NCBI GenBank assembly: GCA_964599695.1
Contig: CAZRGP010000006.1
Coordinates: forward strand, 39,377 to 103,376
Direction of reading: 5' to 3'
DNA: 64,000 nucleotides
Source: RUG11783 sp964599695
GTDB taxonomy: Bacteria > Bacillota > Clostridia > Oscillospirales > Ruminococcaceae
Part shown: piece by piece, positions 16,336 through 25,567 of the stretch
Layout of the letters: the number at the start of each line of letters is the position of its first letter
How positions within the stretch are numbered: position 1 is the first letter of the stretch
Translations under genes and position numbers: made by a program
The notes under the pieces: model-generated
What the model saw: the letters and a program-made list of their open reading frames with translations, nothing else
What the model was told of the DNA's origin: nothing
The model's database searches: none

Positions 16336-18091
16336 CTTCTTCTTTCCTTCTCTTTTCCAGTTCTTCTTCCTGAAGTTTGCGGAAATCTGTTTTTCCTACG
16401 ATGGTCTTGGGAAGGCTGTCCCGGAACTCCCACTCCCGCGGAATGGCGTAGAGCGCAAGATTCTTCTTACAGAGATCGATCAGTTCCTGCTTCACCGCCT
16501 CAGGGTCATTCCCTTCCTTCAGCACGATGAAAGCCTTGCCCACCTCGATCTTGTAGGGGTGAGGAACACCGACGACTGTCGCTTCCTCCACCGCCGGATG
16601 TTTTTCCAGCGTTTCTTCGATCTGAGCGGGATACACATTGTACCCGGAAGTGACGATCATTCGCTTGATCCGCTGACGGTATGTGATAAAACCGTCCTCA
16701 TCCATTGATCCCAGATCTCCGGAGTGGAGCCACACGTTGCCGTCCGAATGGACTTTCAACGTATCCCTGGTCTCTTCCTCATTGTCATAGTAGCCCAGCA
16801 TTACGGTCGGTCCGAAAACGCAGATCTCCCCCACCTCTCCGTAGGGCAGAACACGATCCGTACCGGGTTCGCATATGGATACGTACGTGCCTGGCCACGG
16901 GATACCCACCGTTCCCTCTTTTGAACAGTCTTTGCGGTCAAAGGATACCGCTGCCACAGCTTCGGTCATGCCAAAGCCCTGGGTGAAGAAGGTGCGGGAG
17001 CCGTGATCATGGAGAAACGCATTGATATACTGCACCTTTTTCTTGTTGAAAGAGTCACCGCCCGCGATCACATATTTGAGATTGAACAGATTCGATTTCT
17101 CCATTCCCGGGTGATTTTTCATCGCCTCGAACAGAGTTGGGACTCCGACCAGGACTGTGGGATTATGCTGCTTCACCAGCTGATCGAATTTTCTTGCGTT
17201 GAATTGCGGGATCAGGACGACCTTTGCCCCAACAGCAAATGCGTCGTTGATACTTACCTCCAGGCCGAAACCGTGGAAGATCGGCATGATCCCCAGGATG
17301 ATATCATCCTTGCACAGATCCGGTAGCGCGCGCAGTGCCTGGATCGTGGCTGCGTTGAAATTCCCGTTGGAGAGGACGATTCCCTTCGGAGTGCCGGTAG
17401 TTCCGCCGCTCTGCAGGATCGCGGCAGGAGTATCACGTGTGATCTCCGGTGCCTGTACCTTCCTTCTATATCTCTCCCCGGACCGGAAGAAGCTTTTCCA
17501 ATACATGTAATCCATGCCCGGTCTTGGTTTCTCCTCTTTCCTTCCGCGGGTAAGTTCGTATCCGTATCTCAGATACAGCGGCATGGAATCCTTGGCGGAA
17601 ATGATCAGTGTCTTGTATACCGACGTCTCACTGATGATGTTTTTGATCCTCGGATAGGTAATATCCAATGCTACGAGCATCACGCTCTGGTACAAATTGA
17701 GCGCGTTCTTGATCTCGTTTTCAGAAAGAAGCGGGTGAAGCATATTTGCCACAGCACCGATCTGATTGAGGGCATAGAAGCAGTACAATGCCTCAGGGAC
17801 GTTGGCGGAAAGTATGGTGACGATATCACCCTTTCTTACTCCATTGGCCAGAAAAGCCCGGGCAGCCGTATCGATATTCTGGAACAGCTCTCCATAGGTG
17901 ATCTCTTCTCCGAAATACTCGATCGCGACGGAATCCATATGATCCTCCGCGCGATCGCGGATAAACTGGTAGATGGAAATATCCTCCGGCTCCACCACCA
18001 TGTCTTCCACTCTATAGTATTTTTCCCACGGCGCTGCGGGCTTGCTGTTCATGCGGTATTTCTGAAAATATGAAAAGTCCAGGCGGCTCAT
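16307..18091 (-). CDS. Long-chain acyl-CoA synthetase-like (AMP-forming)
   Basis: Adenylate-forming ligase of the fatty-acyl-CoA / acyl-ACP synthetase type. The P-loop AILQSGGTTGTPKGIVLSNG, the QGFGMTEAV adenine motif, and the hinge HSGDLGSMDEDGFITYRQR are clear, with the C-terminal catalytic lysine in LPKTIVGKTDFRKLQ. I start it at the ATG at 18091 (594 residues), preceded by AGGAG at eight bases; an upstream in-frame extension of 40 residues is AT-rich, cysteine-rich and unlike the family. It heads the operon with PlsC-like acyltransferase, AIM24-like protein, glmM, an unknown gene and an ECF S component. A near-palindrome TGTTTGTAAACA at 18113-18124 could be an operator. Confidence 0.88.
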   Translation of the reverse strand: MSRLDFSYFQKYRMNSKPAAPWEKYYRVEDMVVEPEDISIYQFIRDRAEDHMDSVAIEYFGEEITYGELFQNIDTAARAFLANGVRKGDIVTILSANVPEALYCFYALNQIGAVANMLHPLLSENEIKNALNLYQSVMLVALDITYPRIKNIISETSVYKTLIISAKDSMPLYLRYGYELTRGRKEEKPRPGMDYMYWKSFFRSGERYRRKVQAPEITRDTPAAILQSGGTTGTPKGIVLSNGNFNAATIQALRALPDLCKDDIILGIMPIFHGFGLEVSINDAFAVGAKVVLIPQFNARKFDQLVKQHNPTVLVGVPTLFEAMKNHPGMEKSNLFNLKYVIAGGDSFNKKKVQYINAFLHDHGSRTFFTQGFGMTEAVAAVSFDRKDCSKEGTVGIPWPGTYVSICEPGTDRVLPYGEVGEICVFGPTVMLGYYDNEEETRDTLKVHSDGNVWLHSGDLGSMDEDGFITYRQRIKRMIVTSGYNVYPAQIEETLEKHPAVEEATVVGVPHPYKIEVGKAFIVLKEGNDPEAVKQELIDLCKKNLALYAIPREWEFRDSLPKTIVGKTDFRKLQEEELEKRRKEEVDKEADKTE

Positions 18092-18400
18092 ATAAGCACT
18101 CCTAAATAAGATTGTTTGTAAACAGTATTGTATGAGGAAAAGAACCTTCTCCACTTTCGTTATTATAGTACAACACTCACGGAACATCCAAAAACAGAGG
18201 CTATTTTTCACAAATTATACAAAAACCTTAAAGCAACTTAACTGTGTGGTTTCAATTTGCATAATAATTCTTTAAACAGAAACTTCTTATGTATTGTATT
18301 GAGATACATCAAAAGGTTAAAATTATGGTGTATGTATATATCCGTACTACCATTATTGATTATGTTTTTGATTACCCTATGTGACCGAGGTGAGCTTCAT
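18092..18400. promoter_or_regulatory. Divergent control region, 309 bases without a gene
   Basis: AT-rich gap between the leftward acyl-CoA synthetase operon and the rightward hyp operon. Visible elements are the near-palindrome TGTTTGTAAACA (18113-18124), close to the synthetase start, and an inverted repeat ATGTAT...ATACAT with a nine-base centre (18289-18309) on the hyp side. An ORF can be extended through it from hypB, but codon quality is poor and a ribosome binding site (GAGGTGA, 18387-18393) marks the start at 18401. No clear tRNA or riboswitch was seen. Confidence 0.5.
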
Positions 18401-19090
18401 ATGGAAACTTGTTCTGTCCAGATTCTTGAGACGAAGGAAGCCGTTCTGGCTGACAACGACGCCATTGCCTCAGCGACAAGGGAACTGCTCAATGCAAAAG
18501 GAGTATTTCTCGTCAATCTGATGTCCTCTCCCGGTTCCGGAAAGACCACCACCCTGATGCGCACGATACGTGCGCTGAAAGACAGATACCGCATCGGTGT
18601 CATCGAGGCGGATGTGGACGGAGACGTGGACGCGAGGACAGTCGCCGCTGAGGGCATTCGTGTCATCCAGGTCCACACCGGGGGAAGCTGTCACATGGAT
18701 GCGGAGATGGTCCGTCAGGGGCTGGAGCTCCTCGGAACAGACGATCTGGACCTTGTGTTTCTCGAAAACGTAGGCAATCTGGTATGCCCTGCGGAATTCG
18801 ATGTCGGTGCAGACCTGAGCACCATGATCCTCAGTGTCCCGGAGGGGGACGACAAGCCCCTCAAATATCCCTTGATGTTCACGGTCAGCGACATCCTACT
18901 CATCAATAAGATCGATGTAGCCGAGATATTTGATTTCGACTACGCCGCATGTGAGTCACGAGCCAAGGCGCTCAATCCCGGGATCGAAGTGATCCGCCTC
19001 TCCTCCCTTACCGGAGAAGGGTTCGAGTCATGGATCCGCTGTCTCACCAGACGTGTGGAAGAAAGGAGACTGAGCCATGAGAATAATTGA
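18401..19090 (+). CDS. hypB: HypB-type Ni-insertion GTPase, copy 1
   Basis: GTPase that delivers nickel with HypA during [NiFe]-hydrogenase (or other Ni enzyme) maturation. The 229-residue protein has Walker A SSPGSGKTT (residues 42-50), the acidic EADVDGDVDA switch, and the G-domain metal site C97-H98 (GGSCHMD) plus C129 (NLVCPAEFD). The NKID guanine motif occurs as LLINKIDVAE. It lacks both the N-terminal CxxCGC site and a histidine-rich tract. The next gene is a second hypB overlapping it by 14 bases, which is unusual. Confidence 0.93.
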   Translation: METCSVQILETKEAVLADNDAIASATRELLNAKGVFLVNLMSSPGSGKTTTLMRTIRALKDRYRIGVIEADVDGDVDARTVAAEGIRVIQVHTGGSCHMDAEMVRQGLELLGTDDLDLVFLENVGNLVCPAEFDVGADLSTMILSVPEGDDKPLKYPLMFTVSDILLINKIDVAEIFDFDYAACESRAKALNPGIEVIRLSSLTGEGFESWIRCLTRRVEERRLSHENN

Positions 19091-19757
19091 GCTCAAGGAG
19101 ACCGTCACCGCTTCCAATGACAGAGACGCGGAAAGGATCCGCGGGAAACTCAAGAAGGCCGGAACACTTCTGGTCAACCTGATGTCATCCCCGGGATCCG
19201 GAAAAACGACACTGCTGGGGAGAACGATCCGTGAGTTGTCGGATCGGTACCGGATCGGCGTGATCGAAGCGGATATCGATTCATCGGTTGATGCCGAACG
19301 CATGGAGAAAGCCGGAGCCCGTTCGGTGCAGGTGCATACCGACGGGATGTGCCATATGGATGCCGGGATGACCGAGACCGGGCTGAACGCCCTGGAATAT
19401 GCGAATCTGGATCTGATTTTCCTGGAAAACGTGGGAAACCTGATCTGTCCGGCGGAATACGACACCGGAGCCTGCAGGAATGTCATGATCCTCAGTGTTC
19501 CGGAAGGAGACGATAAACCGCTGAAGTACCCTCTTATGTTCTCGGTAAGCGACGCAGTCCTGATCACCAAGACAGACGCGCTTCCCTATTTTCAATTTGA
19601 TATCGGAAAATGCTGCGAGCGGATCCGCCGTCTGAACAAGGACGCCGTGATCCTCCCCCTGTCCGCCAAGACCGGCGATCAATTCGAAGCCTGGATCTCA
19701 TGGCTGGAAGATGCACTACAAAACTGGAAAACACCTTCTTTGGAGGATAAACAATGA
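19077..19757 (+). CDS. hypB: HypB-type Ni-insertion GTPase, copy 2
   Basis: Second HypB paralogue, 226 residues, in tandem with the first and clearly related along its full length. Walker A SSPGSGKTT (37-45), metal residues C92-H93 (GMCHMD) and C124 (NLICPAEYD) are intact. The guanine-specificity position reads LITKTDALP, a TKTD variant of NKxD, so nucleotide affinity may differ from copy 1. Its stop overlaps the start of the oxidoreductase gene (ATGA). The two copies could form a heterodimer or serve different Ni enzymes; both are inferences. Confidence 0.9.
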   Translation: MRIIELKETVTASNDRDAERIRGKLKKAGTLLVNLMSSPGSGKTTLLGRTIRELSDRYRIGVIEADIDSSVDAERMEKAGARSVQVHTDGMCHMDAGMTETGLNALEYANLDLIFLENVGNLICPAEYDTGACRNVMILSVPEGDDKPLKYPLMFSVSDAVLITKTDALPYFQFDIGKCCERIRRLNKDAVILPLSAKTGDQFEAWISWLEDALQNWKTPSLEDKQ

Positions 19758-22543
19758 AAGATCAACTGAACCGGATGACCAACGAACGCGACTTTCGTCA
19801 GGACCCGAATTATTCCGCTCCGGATCCGGAAAAGAAGAAACTGATCCTGAAACTGGCCGGGATGATCACCGACCGGTATGTCCAGAGATATACCCACACG
19901 ATCCGCGTGGACGATCCTGAATACTGGGCTCTTGACGCTGTCCTCACAAAGGAGGAGATCAAGTTCCTGCTCAGTTTCAAAAAGACCCGCGTTCCCTATG
20001 ACACCAAGACCATCGCCCAGCGCAACGGCATGACCGAAGAAGAGGCGCAGAAGATGATCGACCACCTCCTTTGGGTCGGAATGCTGGAGATGACCAGGGA
20101 GGGAGAGGACAAAAGAAAGCATTACAATGTTCCGATCTTTGTTCCCGGCTCCGCAGAGTTCATGATGATGAATGACAAGCTCACCGAAGAACATCCTCAG
20201 CTCGCCACATTCTTCAACCTGATGACCCAGATGCCGCTGGAACACGTCACACAGATGGTGCCTCTCGGAGGCGCCGGAATCGGGATGCACGTCATTCCGG
20301 TGGAAAAGGCCATCGAGCATGAGAATCATTCCGCCAGCGTGGAACACATCACCCACTGGCTCAACAAATATGACAAATATTCCGTCGGTCAGTGCACCTG
20401 CCGCAAACAGCAGAGTATGCGCGGCGAAGGATCCGGAGATATCAACGGAGAATTCTGCATTGGTGTCGGAGACATGGCGGAATACTGTGTCGACCGCGGA
20501 ATGGGTCGCTACATCTCCTATGACGAAGTTCTGGAGATCCTGAAACGTGCAGAAGACCACGGATTCGTCCATCAGATCACCAATATCGACGGTGAGGAAA
20601 AGATCGTTGCCATCTGCAACTGCGCCCCCGGCGTGTGCAACGCACTGCGCACCTCCCAGCTATACAACACGCCTAACATGTCCCGCTCCGCATACAGAGC
20701 CCATGTCGACAAGGAAAAATGTGTAGCCTGCGGAAAATGCGTGGAAGTGTGTCCCGTCGGCGCGGCGAAACTGGGTCAGAAGCTGTGCACAAAACAGGGT
20801 GAGATCAAATATCCGAAGACGATGCTCCCGGACAACCATCTCTGGGGTGCGGACAAGTGGAACCCCAACTACAGGGAAGACGCCAAGATCAACTGCTACG
20901 ACACCGGTACTGCTCCCTGCAAGACCGCGTGCCCTGCGCACCTTCCCATTCAGGGTTATGTCAAGATGGCAGGCGAAGGACGCTACTCCGAAGCTCTCCG
21001 CCTCATCAAGCAGGACAACCCCTTCCCCGCTGTGTGCGGAGCGATCTGCAACCGGCGCTGTGAGGATGCCTGCACCCGCGGAACGATCGATGCTCCGATC
21101 GCCATTGACGAGATCAAAAAATTCATTGCAGGCCTCGAGCTGAATGAGGCCCAGCGCTACATTCCGAAATGTGAAAACGACGAAGGCAAGATGTGGGGAT
21201 CCGACTACAAGATGGCCGTGATCGGCGCAGGTCCTGCCGGACTCACCTGTGCTTACTATCTCAGAGAGCGCGGATACGATGTGACCGTATTTGAGAAAGA
21301 ATCCCGCCCCGGCGGAATGATGCTCAACGGAATCCCCTCCTTCCGCCTTGAGAAGGATGTCCTGGAGGCGGAGATCGATGTGCTCAGAAAGATGGGCGTC
21401 GAATTCCGTTGCGGTGTTGAAGTCGGAAAGGACGTCACCATCTCCGGACTCCGCGAAGAAGGATACAAGGCTTTCTATCTCGCCATCGGACTTCAGGGCG
21501 GAAGAAACGCCGGCGTCCCCGGTGAAGACGCCGAAGGAGTCGAATCCGGTATCTCCTTCCTCAAGAGAATCAACCAGGATCATACAAAGAAACTTTCCGG
21601 CGATGTAGTCGTTATCGGCGGAGGAAACGTCGCCTGCGATGTGGCTAGAACTGCTCTTCGCACGACGGAGGGAAAAGTTACCATGCTCTGCCTCGAATCC
21701 GAAGCGGAGATGCCTGCAGCAAAAGATGAGGTAGCCGAAGCCCGTGAAGAGGGCATCGGGATCCTCAACGGCTGGGGGCCGAAGGAATTCCTGAAGGACG
21801 AGAACGGCAAGGTCAAAGCTGTCGTTTTCAAGCGCTGCACTTCCGTATACGACAGTGAACACCGTTTCAGCCCCGTCTATGATGAAGAGGACACGATCAC
21901 TATCGATTGCTCCAATGTGCTTGAAGCGATCGGACAGTCCGCAGTATGGGGCTCCATGCTGGAGGGAACGAACGTAGAACTGCGCAGAAACGGCACCGTC
22001 GTAGCGGATCCTCTTACATTCCAGACCGGCGAGCCGGACATCTTTGCCGGCGGCGACGTCTGCAACGGCGCGCGTTTTGTCATCGACGCCATCGCGGAAG
22101 GCAAGAAGGCCTGTGAGTCCATGCACCGCAGCGTGCACTTCGGACAGTCCCTCACTATTGCCCGCGACCGCAGGGAATTCATTGAACTGGATAAAAACAA
22201 CATCGTTGTTGAATCCTTTGACAACTGTCCCAGACAGGTCCCCGGCGTCAAGAAATCCGATCCGAGACATTCTTTCGACGACAACCGTCTCCCCTTCACC
22301 GTTGAACAGATCCAGAAAGAAGCCAAGAGATGCCTCGGCTGCGGCGCAACCACCGTTGATGTCAACCGCTGCATCGGATGCGGTCTGTGCACCACAAGAT
22401 GTGAGTTCGACGCGATCCATCTCACAAGGGATCTGCCTCACGCATCGGATATGGTACGCGCGGAGGACAAACTGACCAAGATCGGACCGTATGCGATCAA
22501 GAGGGCTTTCAACATCCTGATCAACCACAACAAGGAAGACTGA
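19754..22543 (+). CDS. Large Fe-S/FAD NAD(P)H oxidoreductase (GltD-like core)
   Basis: A 929-residue cytoplasmic electron-transfer protein. In order: an N-terminal helical, winged-helix-like region (residues 1-130); a cysteine-bearing domain (CTCRKQQ, EYCVDRG, CNCAPGVCN); a ferredoxin motif CVACGKCVEVCPVG; the GltD-type N-terminal Fe-S module (PCKTACPAHLPIQGYV to RRCEDACTRG); FAD site AVIGAGPAGLTCAYYL; NAD(P)H site VVIGGGNVACDVARTAL; the FAD-closing GGDVCNG; and a C-terminal ferredoxin pair RCLGCG and CIGCGLCTTRCEFDA. It could move electrons between NAD(P)H and ferredoxin or a hydrogenase. Its location between hypB and hypA (stop overlapping the hypA ATG) is the main functional clue. Confidence 0.85.
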   Translation: MKDQLNRMTNERDFRQDPNYSAPDPEKKKLILKLAGMITDRYVQRYTHTIRVDDPEYWALDAVLTKEEIKFLLSFKKTRVPYDTKTIAQRNGMTEEEAQKMIDHLLWVGMLEMTREGEDKRKHYNVPIFVPGSAEFMMMNDKLTEEHPQLATFFNLMTQMPLEHVTQMVPLGGAGIGMHVIPVEKAIEHENHSASVEHITHWLNKYDKYSVGQCTCRKQQSMRGEGSGDINGEFCIGVGDMAEYCVDRGMGRYISYDEVLEILKRAEDHGFVHQITNIDGEEKIVAICNCAPGVCNALRTSQLYNTPNMSRSAYRAHVDKEKCVACGKCVEVCPVGAAKLGQKLCTKQGEIKYPKTMLPDNHLWGADKWNPNYREDAKINCYDTGTAPCKTACPAHLPIQGYVKMAGEGRYSEALRLIKQDNPFPAVCGAICNRRCEDACTRGTIDAPIAIDEIKKFIAGLELNEAQRYIPKCENDEGKMWGSDYKMAVIGAGPAGLTCAYYLRERGYDVTVFEKESRPGGMMLNGIPSFRLEKDVLEAEIDVLRKMGVEFRCGVEVGKDVTISGLREEGYKAFYLAIGLQGGRNAGVPGEDAEGVESGISFLKRINQDHTKKLSGDVVVIGGGNVACDVARTALRTTEGKVTMLCLESEAEMPAAKDEVAEAREEGIGILNGWGPKEFLKDENGKVKAVVFKRCTSVYDSEHRFSPVYDEEDTITIDCSNVLEAIGQSAVWGSMLEGTNVELRRNGTVVADPLTFQTGEPDIFAGGDVCNGARFVIDAIAEGKKACESMHRSVHFGQSLTIARDRREFIELDKNNIVVESFDNCPRQVPGVKKSDPRHSFDDNRLPFTVEQIQKEAKRCLGCGATTVDVNRCIGCGLCTTRCEFDAIHLTRDLPHASDMVRAEDKLTKIGPYAIKRAFNILINHNKED

Positions 22544-22923
22544 TGCACGAGATGGGTATCGTCATCCACCTGGCAAAGACGCTGGATGACACTGCAAAAG
22601 AAGAACATCTGAGCCGTATCGGATCCGTCACCCTGCAGGTAGGGGAAGTTTCGGGTATCATGACGGACTACTTTGTGGACTGCTGGAATTATTTCAAGTC
22701 CCGCTATCCCGTTCTTTCCGGTTCCGAGCTTCGTCTTGAGACGATCCCCGCTGTTACGATCTGCGGTGACTGCGGAAAGACCTACGAGACGGTCCGCTAC
22801 GGGAAGGAATGCCCTTACTGTCACAGCATGGAAACGTGGCTGCTCGAAGGAAACGAGTGCATCATCAAGGAGATCGAGGCAGAGAGCGAGGAGGATCCTC
22901 CTGCTCCCGATACATCGGCTTAG
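22543..22923 (+). CDS. hypA: Hydrogenase nickel incorporation protein HypA
   Basis: Zn/Ni metallochaperone working with HypB. The N-terminal MHEMGIV provides the conserved nickel ligand His2-Glu3, and the zinc site is made of two CxxC pairs, CGDC and CPYC, in the second half. The 126-residue length is slightly longer than typical because of an acidic tail (EAESEEDPP). The ATG overlaps the oxidoreductase stop by one base. No hydrogenase structural gene and no hypC, D, E or F occur in the window, so the client enzyme is elsewhere or is not a hydrogenase. Confidence 0.93.
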   Translation: MHEMGIVIHLAKTLDDTAKEEHLSRIGSVTLQVGEVSGIMTDYFVDCWNYFKSRYPVLSGSELRLETIPAVTICGDCGKTYETVRYGKECPYCHSMETWLLEGNECIIKEIEAESEEDPPAPDTSA

Positions 22924-22938
22924 ATGAAGGACAGACAA

Positions 22939-22969
22939 ACCGGCGCTGAGCGGATCGCTCAGCGCCGGT
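22939..22969. terminator. Strong hairpin between convergent hypA and copA
   Basis: Perfect 14-bp stem (arm ACCGGCGCTGAGCG and its complement) with a three-base loop GAT. The tails on both strands are only moderately T-rich, but the position between convergent genes argues for a bidirectional terminator. Confidence 0.8.
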
Positions 22970-22986
22970 CGCTTTACATTTTCTGA

Positions 22987-25557
22987 TTATTCGATGCCGA
23001 GAACGGTGTAATCCTTTGCCTCGACGGCTGCCTTCAGTGTTTCATTCGCCACATCTGCGTTGAGTTCGACCACGGCCGTACCCTCCACATGGCTCACTTT
23101 GGCTTCTGCCACTTCATCGATCGCTTCGAGAGCCTTCTTCACTGTAGCTTCGCAGTGTGTGCACATCATTCCTTCGATCTTCATCGTCTTTGTCATTGCA
23201 GTATCTTCCTCCATATATGTTTTTTTATCCAAAAGCGTACCGTCTTCCTTTGTCTGTACGCGGTTTTTGATCGGTTTATCACGGCCGGGGTCGTGAACTT
23301 TCATCAGATTGAGCCTCAGCGCGTTGGAGACAACGCAGAAACTCGAAAGGCTCATCGCAGCCGCTCCCCACATGGGATTCATGCTCCAGCCGAACAGTTT
23401 CACATAAGCCCCCGCGGCAAGCGGGATAAGAAGTGTATTGTAGATCAGCGCCCAGAACAGATTCTCCACGATATTGGTGTAGGTGTTCCTGCTGATCCGG
23501 ATCGCTGCGGATACGTCGGTCAGCTGTGATTTCATGAGCACCACATCCGCGGCGTCGATTGCCACATCTGTCCCGGCTCCGATGGCGATGCCAATCTCAG
23601 CCCTTGTCAGAGCCGGCGCGTCATTGATGCCGTCTCCCACCATGGCGACTTTTCCTTTTTCCTGCAGCTTGCGGATCACTTCTTCCTTTCCGTTGGGGAG
23701 TACGCCTGCAACCACTTCATCCACACCTGCCTGCTTTCCGATGGCGGCAGCTGTGCGCTCGTTGTCACCGGTCAGCATCACCACATGGATCCCCATACCT
23801 TTCAGTTCCGAGATCGCACGTGCGGAATCCTCTTTCATGGTGTCGGCTACAGCGATGATTCCAAGAAGTTTCCCGTCTTTCGAGAAGAACAGCGGAGTTT
23901 TCCCTTCTCCCGCAAGCCTCTCATAGCGTTCGGATAAATAGTCGGACACCGCAGCATGCTGTTTCATGAAGGTGAAACTGCCTCCCAGGATCTCCGCTCC
24001 TTCCACTTTTGCCTTCAGTCCGTTTCCGGGCAGAGACAGGAACTGTTCGGAATCAAAAAGAGGTATCTCCTTGGCGGCTGTGTATTGCATCACAGCTTTT
24101 GCCAGCGGGTGTTCGCTCTTCTGCTCGAGGGAACCTGCCAGTCCAAGAAGTTCCGTTTCACTTACTCCTTCAGCTGGGATCACATCCGTAACGCTGGGCT
24201 CTCCCCTGGTGATCGTACCGGTCTTGTCGAGAGCTACGATCTGGACGGTCCCGGTCTCCTGAAGCGCCTCCGCGTTCTTAAAAAGGATCCCGTTTCTCGC
24301 TCCGACACCGTTACCGACCATGATGGCGACCGGTGTGGCGAGTCCCAGCGCACAGGGGCAGCTGACCACCAGCACGCAGATCCCTCTAGCAAGGGCGTAA
24401 CCGAAACTCTGTCCCAACAGCAGCCAGACCATCGTGGTGATCACAGCTATTGCAATGACCACCGGAACGAAGTACCCTGAGATGGTATCCGCCAGTTTGG
24501 CTACCGGTGCTTTTGTGGCTGCGGCATCGCTCACCATCTGGATGATCTGGGCAAGTGTGGTGTCTTCGCCCACCTTCGTCGCGCGGCAGCGGAGGAATCC
24601 GGACTGATTCAGCGTTGCGCTGGAAACTGCGCTCCCGGGCTCCTTGTCTACCGGCAGACTCTCTCCGGTAAGGGCGGATTCGTTCACCGCGCTTGTACCG
24701 TCAATGACCACACCGTCCACCGGGATATTCTCTCCCGGTCTCACCAGGAAGATGTCCCCGATCTGCACTTCGTCCACAGATACCGTGACTTCCTCCCCGT
24801 TTCTCTCCACATTCGCCGTCTTCGGGGCGAGCTTCATCAGGCTCTTCAGCGCGTTGGTCGTTTTTCCTTTGGAATATGCCTCCAGCATCTTTCCCACCGT
24901 GATAAGGGTTAGGATCATTGCGGATGACTCAAAATAAAATTCATGCATATACGGCATCGCCGCTTCGGCGCCGCCGTCCACCTGAGCCCTGGTCATCGCG
25001 AACAGCATGACTGTGCTGTAGACAAAACCCGCAGCGGATCCCAGGGCGATGAGCGTATCCATGTTCGGCGCCTTGTGCATCAGACTGGAAAAACCGCTTA
25101 CAAAGAATTTTTTGTTGATCAGCATCACAATGGCAGCCAGAATCATCTGGACCAGACCCATGGCGACGTGATTGTCCCTGAAGAATGCGGGCAGCGGGAA
25201 GCCCCACATGGTATGCCCCATGGAAAAGTACATGAGAACCAGAAGGAAACCAAGAGAGGTAAAAAGCCTTCTTCTGAGGACAGGCGTTTCCCGGTCCTTC
25301 AGAGCATCCTCTTCCGCTTCCAGTTTCGCAGTGAGAGATGTGTTCTTCTTTTCCGTCTGTCCTTTTGGCGAAGCGCCGTATCCTGCGTCCTCCACCGCTT
25401 TTATAATATCCGCAGCACTTGCGGTACCTTCCACGCCCATGCTGTTGGTCAGAAGACTGACCGAACAGGATGTGACTCCGGGAACTGCGTTTACTGCCTT
25501 CTCCACTCTCGCCTGACAGGCGGCGCAGCTCATTCCGGACACCAGATATTGATCCAT
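22987..25557 (-). CDS. copA: Copper-exporting P1B-type ATPase with C-terminal HMA domain
   Basis: Cu(I) export pump. N-terminal HMA domain with GMSCAACQARV, then eight membrane helices including the CPC motif (SCPCALGLATP), phosphorylation motif DKTGTITRGEP, the HP motif in SEHPLAKAV, and GDGINDAPAL. After the last helix pair and a linker, a second HMA-like domain with MCTHCEATV forms the C-terminus, resembling a fused CopZ chaperone. Start chosen at 25557 (856 residues): AGAGGA lies six bases before it, overlapping the csoR stop; an ATG two codons earlier is too close to that site. Transcribed with csoR and controlled by its operator. Confidence 0.96.
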   Translation of the reverse strand: MDQYLVSGMSCAACQARVEKAVNAVPGVTSCSVSLLTNSMGVEGTASAADIIKAVEDAGYGASPKGQTEKKNTSLTAKLEAEEDALKDRETPVLRRRLFTSLGFLLVLMYFSMGHTMWGFPLPAFFRDNHVAMGLVQMILAAIVMLINKKFFVSGFSSLMHKAPNMDTLIALGSAAGFVYSTVMLFAMTRAQVDGGAEAAMPYMHEFYFESSAMILTLITVGKMLEAYSKGKTTNALKSLMKLAPKTANVERNGEEVTVSVDEVQIGDIFLVRPGENIPVDGVVIDGTSAVNESALTGESLPVDKEPGSAVSSATLNQSGFLRCRATKVGEDTTLAQIIQMVSDAAATKAPVAKLADTISGYFVPVVIAIAVITTMVWLLLGQSFGYALARGICVLVVSCPCALGLATPVAIMVGNGVGARNGILFKNAEALQETGTVQIVALDKTGTITRGEPSVTDVIPAEGVSETELLGLAGSLEQKSEHPLAKAVMQYTAAKEIPLFDSEQFLSLPGNGLKAKVEGAEILGGSFTFMKQHAAVSDYLSERYERLAGEGKTPLFFSKDGKLLGIIAVADTMKEDSARAISELKGMGIHVVMLTGDNERTAAAIGKQAGVDEVVAGVLPNGKEEVIRKLQEKGKVAMVGDGINDAPALTRAEIGIAIGAGTDVAIDAADVVLMKSQLTDVSAAIRISRNTYTNIVENLFWALIYNTLLIPLAAGAYVKLFGWSMNPMWGAAAMSLSSFCVVSNALRLNLMKVHDPGRDKPIKNRVQTKEDGTLLDKKTYMEEDTAMTKTMKIEGMMCTHCEATVKKALEAIDEVAEAKVSHVEGTAVVELNADVANETLKAAVEAKDYTVLGIE

Positions 25558-25567
25558 ATTCATTCCT

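Noticed and set aside
18257..18400. N-terminal extension of hypB copy 1
   Set aside because: AT-rich, hydrophobic and unlike HypB; a ribosome binding site and ATG at 18401 match the family start.
20660..22528. 622-residue open frame on the minus strand
   Set aside because: Exact shadow of the 929-residue oxidoreductase, whose Fe-S, FAD and NAD(P)H motifs are unambiguous; the antisense frame has no recognisable domain or ribosome binding site.
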